DNA from: Pontederia crassipes
Lineage: Eukaryota > Streptophyta > Magnoliopsida > Commelinales > Pontederiaceae
Direction of reading: 5' to 3'
DNA: 64,000 nt
Assembly: GCA_030549335.1 (NCBI GenBank)
Contig: CM060186.1
Coordinates: forward strand, 25,287,189-25,351,188
The notes below the pieces were generated by a model. That model had not been told where the DNA came from. It saw only the letters and a program-made list of their open reading frames with translations, and did no database searches. The translations under genes and the position numbers were made by a program. Shown here piece after piece: positions 58,014 to 64,000 of this stretch; the first letter of the stretch is position 1; each line of letters begins with the position of its first letter.

Positions 58014-59995
58014 AGGTAGAAGTTGCTAAATGAAAAATTCTTATGATGCCACATATGAAATAAAATTATATTAAATAATTATATTTTTTAAAAAAATATT
58101 ATGAACTATAATTGATCATATACAGTAAAATTAGTAATTTTTTTATCTATCTATCAAATATGCTTTTAGTCCCACATTCAAAAGTTCAAATATAAATGAA
58201 AATGGAATCGTATTCAACTATGTAATTTAATCCCACATTTGAAGTTTATAATATGAAATAGATAAGATAGACTATAAAATAGGAAGAATTCACAAACTTT
58301 ATAGCTATTTCTCGGAACTAAGTCAATCTATCAATATTTTTTTAAGACTTGAAGGCAGAAGCATGTGACGCATAACAAAATAAAAATAAAAAATCTAACG
58401 TTAAGTTATATAGAAGATAAATATAATAATCATATTTTATATCTATATTGTATTATAAAGAATAAAATATATTCTTATTGTTTCATTGAGAGCAACCTAA
58501 ATGATGAATAAAAAAAATTATGTATTAATAATAATGCACATTATATTTGACAAGGAAAGGGATAAATGCTATTTGACACATACAAAATAATCTTTTTAAA
58601 TTTGCTTTTAAATAATATATTATGTATATCTATAATGACAACATGAATAAACTAAATATTATTTATATAAATATATCATTTATTTTTTAGTTCCTCATGT
58701 AAATATTATCAAACACTAAGAAGTAAAATATATATAAAAAGTATAATCAAGATAAGGATTTGCATGGAATTAACTTAGGATCATCTTAAAAATTTGACAT
58801 CTATTCAAATAATAATATTAAAAAAATATTACTTATATTTCTTATTAAAATAAATGTTGTCAACACCATATATAAACTTTTAGTTATTTCAGATAAAATA
58901 TTTAACTTGAATCATTATTTATATTTAATACATACATAACATGCATATATACACATACCTTAAAGAGAGTTAAAAGTTGAATGTAACCCTATCATGAAGC
59001 CATGTAATATGCTTTAGATAATTGAATTCTTAAAGTTAGATCATGAGATTAATTAATTTTTAAGAACGAAAAAATATAATTGTTTATATAAATTGTTGGA
59101 AGAAAGTTATAACAATTAAGTATATATTCTAAAATAAATTATTATAAAAAATATACTTAATTATGAAATGAATGCATTGTGGTGGACATTTTTTAAAAAA
59201 TAGACAACAAAATATAATTAGCTACGAATTATAACAAAATATAAATAATAAAAGAATTTACATATGATTATCATCTTTGTCATTTCATCATCAATCTCTC
59301 CATATAAATATAGCATATATAATTAATGGAAATGTAGAAGTTGACATATGGCACTATTTCATTAAGTCACATATAATGCTTAAAATATTTAAATAATTTT
59401 AATAATCATTTTAGTATGATATATAATAATTTAATTTATTTATGTTATATATCTTTACCTACATATAGCATGTCAAATATGACATTTTTACATTGTCACA
59501 TAGAAAATGAAATAGATAAAATAAAAAATAATAGAAATTATTAAAAATACTAAAATAAATAATATTTAATTAATTCTAAGACATGATATTATTTTAAAAA
59601 AATATAGATATCAATTGGTATTTATACCTATATTATATCAAAATTAAAAAGATATATAGTTTGAAAGGAGAGGTCATTGTGTTTCTATATTGTCATATGT
59701 AAATTAACATCAATAAAATTAAAAGTTTTAAATAATAGATGTTAACAAAGTAAGAAAGTTAAGGGGGAAAAGATAGTGTAAAACATAATTAAAAATGAAA
59801 GAAAATGTAATAAATTTTAAAAATAATTTCAAATAAATTTAATTTATTATAACATATTTACATATATAAGTTTTTAAGGCGAGAAAATGATTATATAATC
59901 TATAAAATTTATATCAAAACAAATTTTCTTATTTTATAATCAAAATTTTTGTTTAATTCCGTGTCCTTCACGCATCGCGCGAGTCATCATACTAG

Positions 59996-60940
59996 TATAT
60001 CCTAAAATATGAAGATCTCTTCAAAACAAATACAACTAAAAAAGAAAATAAAATAAAAGTACATATGTTATATTCATGTCGTATAATTATTATATTCATT
60101 ATTGTATGGCATTAGTGATTTATAATCATGATCCATAGTATGTCATTACGTGACCTATTGCACATGGAAAAAAATGTACTCGTTTAAATTTTAGTGTCTT
60201 CTACATTTTGAAGTAAAGATTATATATCATTTCTTAACATATGGAGTTATATTAAGTTGAAGTTCATTATTTGAGTCATAATTAAAAGTTGTATTTTTAT
60301 TATTAAAATTTCTATGCATTTAATTAATTTTTCTTGTATCTTTTTTCTATGTTAGTCAAAGACATTCATTCATGAGTGTATTTTCGTCATCTCACATGGT
60401 TTGTTGAATTATATATACGAGATTTTTATCTTTTTATTTTTTTCCTTATTCGTACTGATGTAAGTCAGAAAATATACCTCATTGGCCCAAGAAGTATGCT
60501 ATTAAAATAGGTCTTGAAAAAAAAACAATCAAATGCTGTAACTGGGACAGTGGGACCCCTAAATTTGATCAAAATGAACAACACCGAAGTGGACGTGTCG
60601 ACCGGAATTCCCAGGAAATTTCGTGCCTGGCAAATGAGTGGATAAGAAATATAACAGTGGATTGGTTTCTCTCTTTAATTTTGTATATTATTACTGAATT
60701 AAAACATGTGAGCTCTCCAATTGTAAAGTCCCAAAGTTGAAAAAGATTAAGGAAAATTGTAATAACCTGGATTTCTAAATTACTAAAAAACACTGATGAA
60801 GAGAAGAAATCTTGAGGAATAGAAGGTAATTAGAAGGATAGTCTGGTCATCGAAGAAAAAAGATAAACTTTTGCTCCAAAAACCTTTCTTCCTTCCTTCG
60901 TCTTTCCCATTCGGCTGCTACCATTTTTTTGCCTTGGACT
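59996..60940. other. Intergenic; possible LTR start at 60758
   Basis: AT-rich to about 60480. TGTAATAACCTGGATTTC at 60758 resembles the start of another TGTAA-type LTR, into which the solo LTR at 60946 would then be nested. No gene. Confidence 0.4.
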
Positions 60941-61849
60941 AGGGGTGTAACGTCCTAAAGTAAAAATAAAAAAAAAAGGAGAAAAAAAGAAAAGAACCAA
61001 TGCAGCCCACTCCCGCACTCAGCCAAGCCCATAAATGCTTACACCTTAAAATAATGCTCTAAAATGTTTTCACCTACCCCTGCGGCCGCACAAAGCCTAA
61101 AGCTCACACCCACTCAAGCTACAGTGGGTCATTCTAGCATCATTCGGCCAGCAAAGACCTCTTCCACTGTAGCTGCTACAATAATCCATCTCAAATCACC
61201 TCAGTCCTCTCTTCATTCGACAATAATAGACCCCTTCACACTGCTGAAGTAATCTCTCTCTCTCATTGTTTCCTTCCATTACCACAGTAGCTCATTCTCT
61301 CTTGCCTCTATTCACAGTAACAGGGAAGTAACAAGAGAAAAGAGAAGGAATTAGGTGGTTAAGCTTAGTTAACAAGGTATGTTTGAGGGGATCCAACTTT
61401 AATCATCCTCTTAATGATGTATACTTTTATGAATTAAGAGGCATTAAGGTCACACTAGGTCTTATTAAAGTATGATCAGGAAATATGTATTTGTGATTTA
61501 TATTCATGATTAATCATGAGTAGAATGTAATATGTTTCATGTTATCATGTTCACCATGCTATTGCTAATCATACTTAGAATGTCATGTGATTCATAGCCT
61601 AATGATCTAGTGCTCATTATGTTTACTATTAGAATGCTTATTGCTCATATGTTAAGTTATTATGAAGGTATGAAAAGCTTATGTACATTTATAAGTGTGA
61701 TTAGCATGTTGGATGCCTTATGTGAAAACCTTTTTATGTTTCATGATTAGTGTACTAAGAATGTTAAGAAACGCCTCAGATGATGTAAGAAGGTCAATAT
61801 GTGTCCAAGATGTTAATGTATGTAAGATTTGGAAAGAAGTCATGTAAAA

Positions 61850-62360
61850 ATCGTGTGTCTGCCGTCCTAGAACGGACGATCGATTCTGTATCGGTCGACC
61901 GTTCTAGAGGGGTAGACACATTCTGTGCAAACATCTTGTTTTGGTCGTCCGATAGCAATGTAAAGGTCGACCGATACATTAACGATTGTCTGATATGTGT
62001 AGTCGAAATATTCAAAATATTTTGTGATTAGCGGTCGACCAAACACCCTATTTCGATCGTCCGATAGTCATGTAAAGGTCGATCGATATTCCATCGATCG
62101 TCCTATTTAAGCAGTCATCATATTCTATAATTAGCGAATGAACTGAAGCTCAGTTTCGATCGTCCGAAGGACAAAAAATGGTTGACCGTTATACCAGCGG
62201 TCGTCCATTTCAGAGAGTCATTACATTATGTGATTAGCAGACGAACCAAATGCCCTGTTTCAGTCGTCCGAAAAGACCATAATGATTGATCGATAATCCG
62301 ATCAGTCACCCGATATAAGACCAGTGGTCGACCGTTACCCAAGACGATCGTCCGATTCTG
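61850..62360. repeat. Tandem array, about 105-112 bp period, GTCGACC/GATCG-rich
   Basis: The marker CGTCCGA recurs near 61946, 62058, 62161, 62265 and 62349. Each unit contains TCG(G/A)TCGTCCGA, then AAAGGTCGACCGAT-like words, then a TGTGATTAGC block. Units are degenerate. Confidence 0.8.
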
Positions 62361-62556
62361 GAAGATGATTGGCTATGATTGAATGTCCACACTTAGCATG
62401 ATTTGAAGTTTCTATGACCTTAAATATGGTTAAAATATGCAACATATATCGAATGATTGTATGTATTGACGAACATGATTAAAAGACGGGTTGATGAAGG
62501 AGTGACATTTTTATGACCCGGGACCAATCGATACCCAACTTAAGATCCCACCGACG

Positions 62557-62690
62557 GGTGGGGAAAGACCTCATTGACGAATGAGGATAAAGACCTTGCC
62601 TTCGGGGAAGGATAAAGACCTCACCTACGGAGAGGATAAATACCTCATCTACGGATGAGGATAAAGACCTCACCTACGGGGAGGATTATG
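62557..62690. repeat. Tandem array, about 25-bp period
   Basis: The unit GATAAAGACCTCACCTACGG begins near 62585, 62611, 62635 and 62660, with a partial copy before. Arrays of this sort occur in long plant gypsy LTRs. Confidence 0.85.
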
Positions 62691-63387
62691 ATTATGAGCC
62701 ACTACCCTTGTCAATCGACAAGATAAGAAATCATCTAAATAAAGATGAAAAATGAAAAGATGTAAAGATGAATGATGAATGACTTGAGACATAAAGACAA
62801 AGATGATAAAGATGAAGAAGGCACCTATGAGGATGCATTACGAATGTCCACTTGTCACATTATATGATGTCATGAATAAAGATGACAAAGTAAAGTAAGA
62901 CAAGATCATGATATGTAATAGCATAATGATAAGTATGATGATAAGATATGACATGCAATAGCATAATGATAAATATGATGGTAAATTATGATATGTATGA
63001 TCTAAAGATTATGATGTTACATGATGTCTTATCTTACTATGATGATATGCTCACATGCCATATAATATGCATAAGTAGCTCATAGCATTGACATGACTTA
63101 TGTTCTATGATGATGAAATGCATATTCCATGACATATAGAAATCATGCTATAAGATCATAGCATGTATGAGCCTCAACATACTCTAACGGAATAAATCCC
63201 TTGCACCCCATGAATCCGTGCAGGTATGGAGGAGGCTTAGGTTCGACGGCGAGAGCCTCGTGATGGCGATATTACACATGGGTCTGTTGGGCTACGGCCC
63301 AAGTTATCTACTTCTTTTATGTCATGATGATGAACCCTTATAACAAAGTTTTAAATTGGGACCGAATTTTGGGAACGTTACAAGGGG

Positions 63388-64000
63388 CGGCTAGCTTAGA
63401 GGAGAACCATTTGAGAGGGAAGCGAGCTAGGAGGAAACAACCACTCTCATCCTAGGGCTCAAGGTGTGTAAAAGAGGAATCCATTTTTTTCATTCCAGTC
63501 CATCTCCGAGTTGAAGGGTAAATTATACGATTGGTCCTCTAATTTTGAATCACTTTTTAATTGGTCTCCCAACTTCAATTTTAATCAGATCATCCTCAAT
63601 CTTTCATTTTCTTGCACGATTAGTCTTCCTGACCGGTGATCACGGGTTTTCCGGCTGCCTTGCATATGTGGTCGCCTTTCTCTCTTATCCACGTCATTAT
63701 AAAAATTTTTAAAAAAAGATGAGGATATCCACGTCATTATAAAAATTTTAAAAAATAAAAAAATGAGACCGGCCCGCTCGTGCTCACCATGCGGGAGAGA
63801 GCTCGCCGTACGGGAGAGAAAGGGACGGGGGCGATCTTTTTAGGGGTGCAGTTGCCCCCCTCCTTCTCTCTCCCGCACGGAGAGAGAGAGGGAGGGGGAG
63901 ATAGCCTCTTTTTCAGCGCGAGCTCGACCAGACTCCAGCAGCCATCGCCATCGCACAACGAGGATGTGCCCCATCGTCGCAGTTCTTTTTTTATTTTTTA
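63388..64000. other. Repeat-like right edge, no gene seen
   Basis: From 63518 GGTAAATTATACGATTGGTC resembles a common plant DNA-transposon terminus. ATCCACGTCATTATAAAAAT occurs at 63687 and 63727, a 40-bp tandem duplication. The last 240 bp is GC-rich with GAGAGAG and CTCTCTC runs. The window ends without a recognisable boundary. Confidence 0.4.

Larger units (their letters stand above)
53549..59995 (+). mobile_element. Non-autonomous Helitron, 6.4 kb
   Basis: The left end CCTATATTATATATAAAAGC resembles the plant Helitron start TCTATATTATATAAAAGC, followed by AGAGGTAGAAAGTGACACGT. The right end is CACGCATCGCGCGAGT..ACTAG, a short GC-rich hairpin about 10 nt before the terminal CTAG. It sits between host A (53548) and T (59996) without TSD. 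No Rep/helicase or other coding domain is visible and the interior is extremely AT-rich. It contains a large tandem duplication and several (AT)n runs. The first base of the left end differs from the usual T. Confidence 0.7.
60946..63382. mobile_element. Solo LTR, Ty3/gypsy-like, 2437 bp, 5-bp TSD
   Basis: It starts TGTAACGTCC and ends GGGAACGTTACA, with 8-bp inverted termini (TGTAACGT). AGGGG flanks it at 60941-60945 and 63383-63387. No internal domain, so a solo LTR. It carries two tandem arrays and a long stretch rich in ATGATA words (62740-63180). Type and length are like the solo LTR at 5122-7396, but the interior differs. Confidence 0.85.

Noticed and set aside
61850..62690. CRISPR-like array
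   Set aside because: Direct repeats are degenerate with no unique spacers and lie inside a plant LTR.

Overview
The window is nuclear DNA of a flowering plant. Evidence: GT-AG spliced genes of plant families, plant-type Ty1/copia and Ty3/gypsy retroelements, CACTA (En/Spm), Harbinger and Helitron transposons, an L1-type LINE, and tRNA-derived and TTG-tailed SINEs. The species cannot be named from sequence alone. The GC-rich last exon of the MYB gene in an otherwise AT-rich window would fit a monocot, but that is only a hint. I see no prokaryotic, viral or organellar segment and no CRISPR array.

Only two cellular genes can be supported. One is the last two exons of a PIGW/GWT1-type GPI-inositol acyltransferase (2650-2993). 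The other is a complete three-exon R2R3-MYB transcription factor of subgroup 1, closest to MYB60 (16689-17776), with a TATA box, a perfect ABRE/G-box and W-box cores just upstream. Between them lie two solo or degenerate LTR elements, an orphan LINE RNase H fragment and a GC-rich island with TGGGCC/GGCCCA (site II) motifs at 8070-8390.

From about 18.6 kb to 45.8 kb the window is a nest of transposons. A decayed CACTA element (18599-24398) carries a tandem palindromic subterminal array, a GC-rich island and a broken TNP2 transposase, which a Harbinger MITE interrupts. After it come a tRNA-derived SINE (24673-24842) and a 954-bp CACTA derivative (25083-26036). A Ty3/gypsy element (26070-39468) follows. 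Its 5' LTR contains a TIR element and a solo LTR of another family, and its interior contains a copia element (32077-35539, minus strand) that kept LTRs and TSD but lost its reverse transcriptase. Two more solo LTRs of that other family follow (40084-42269 and 42507-45814), the second carrying a third CACTA element.

A nearly full-length but inactivated LINE lies at 46800-52679 with a 15-bp target duplication. A non-autonomous Helitron (53549-59995) contains a 1.64-1.68 kb internal tandem duplication. A 2.4-kb solo LTR (60946-63382) lies near the right edge.

I did not find a clearly undescribed functional system. The most unusual structures are the CACTA architecture (palindromic array next to a GC island, seen in two elements), the GGCC-palindrome arrays in the 2.1-2.2 kb LTR family, the RT-less copia with intact ends, and the orphan site II island. 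All boundaries and repeat counts were read by eye.
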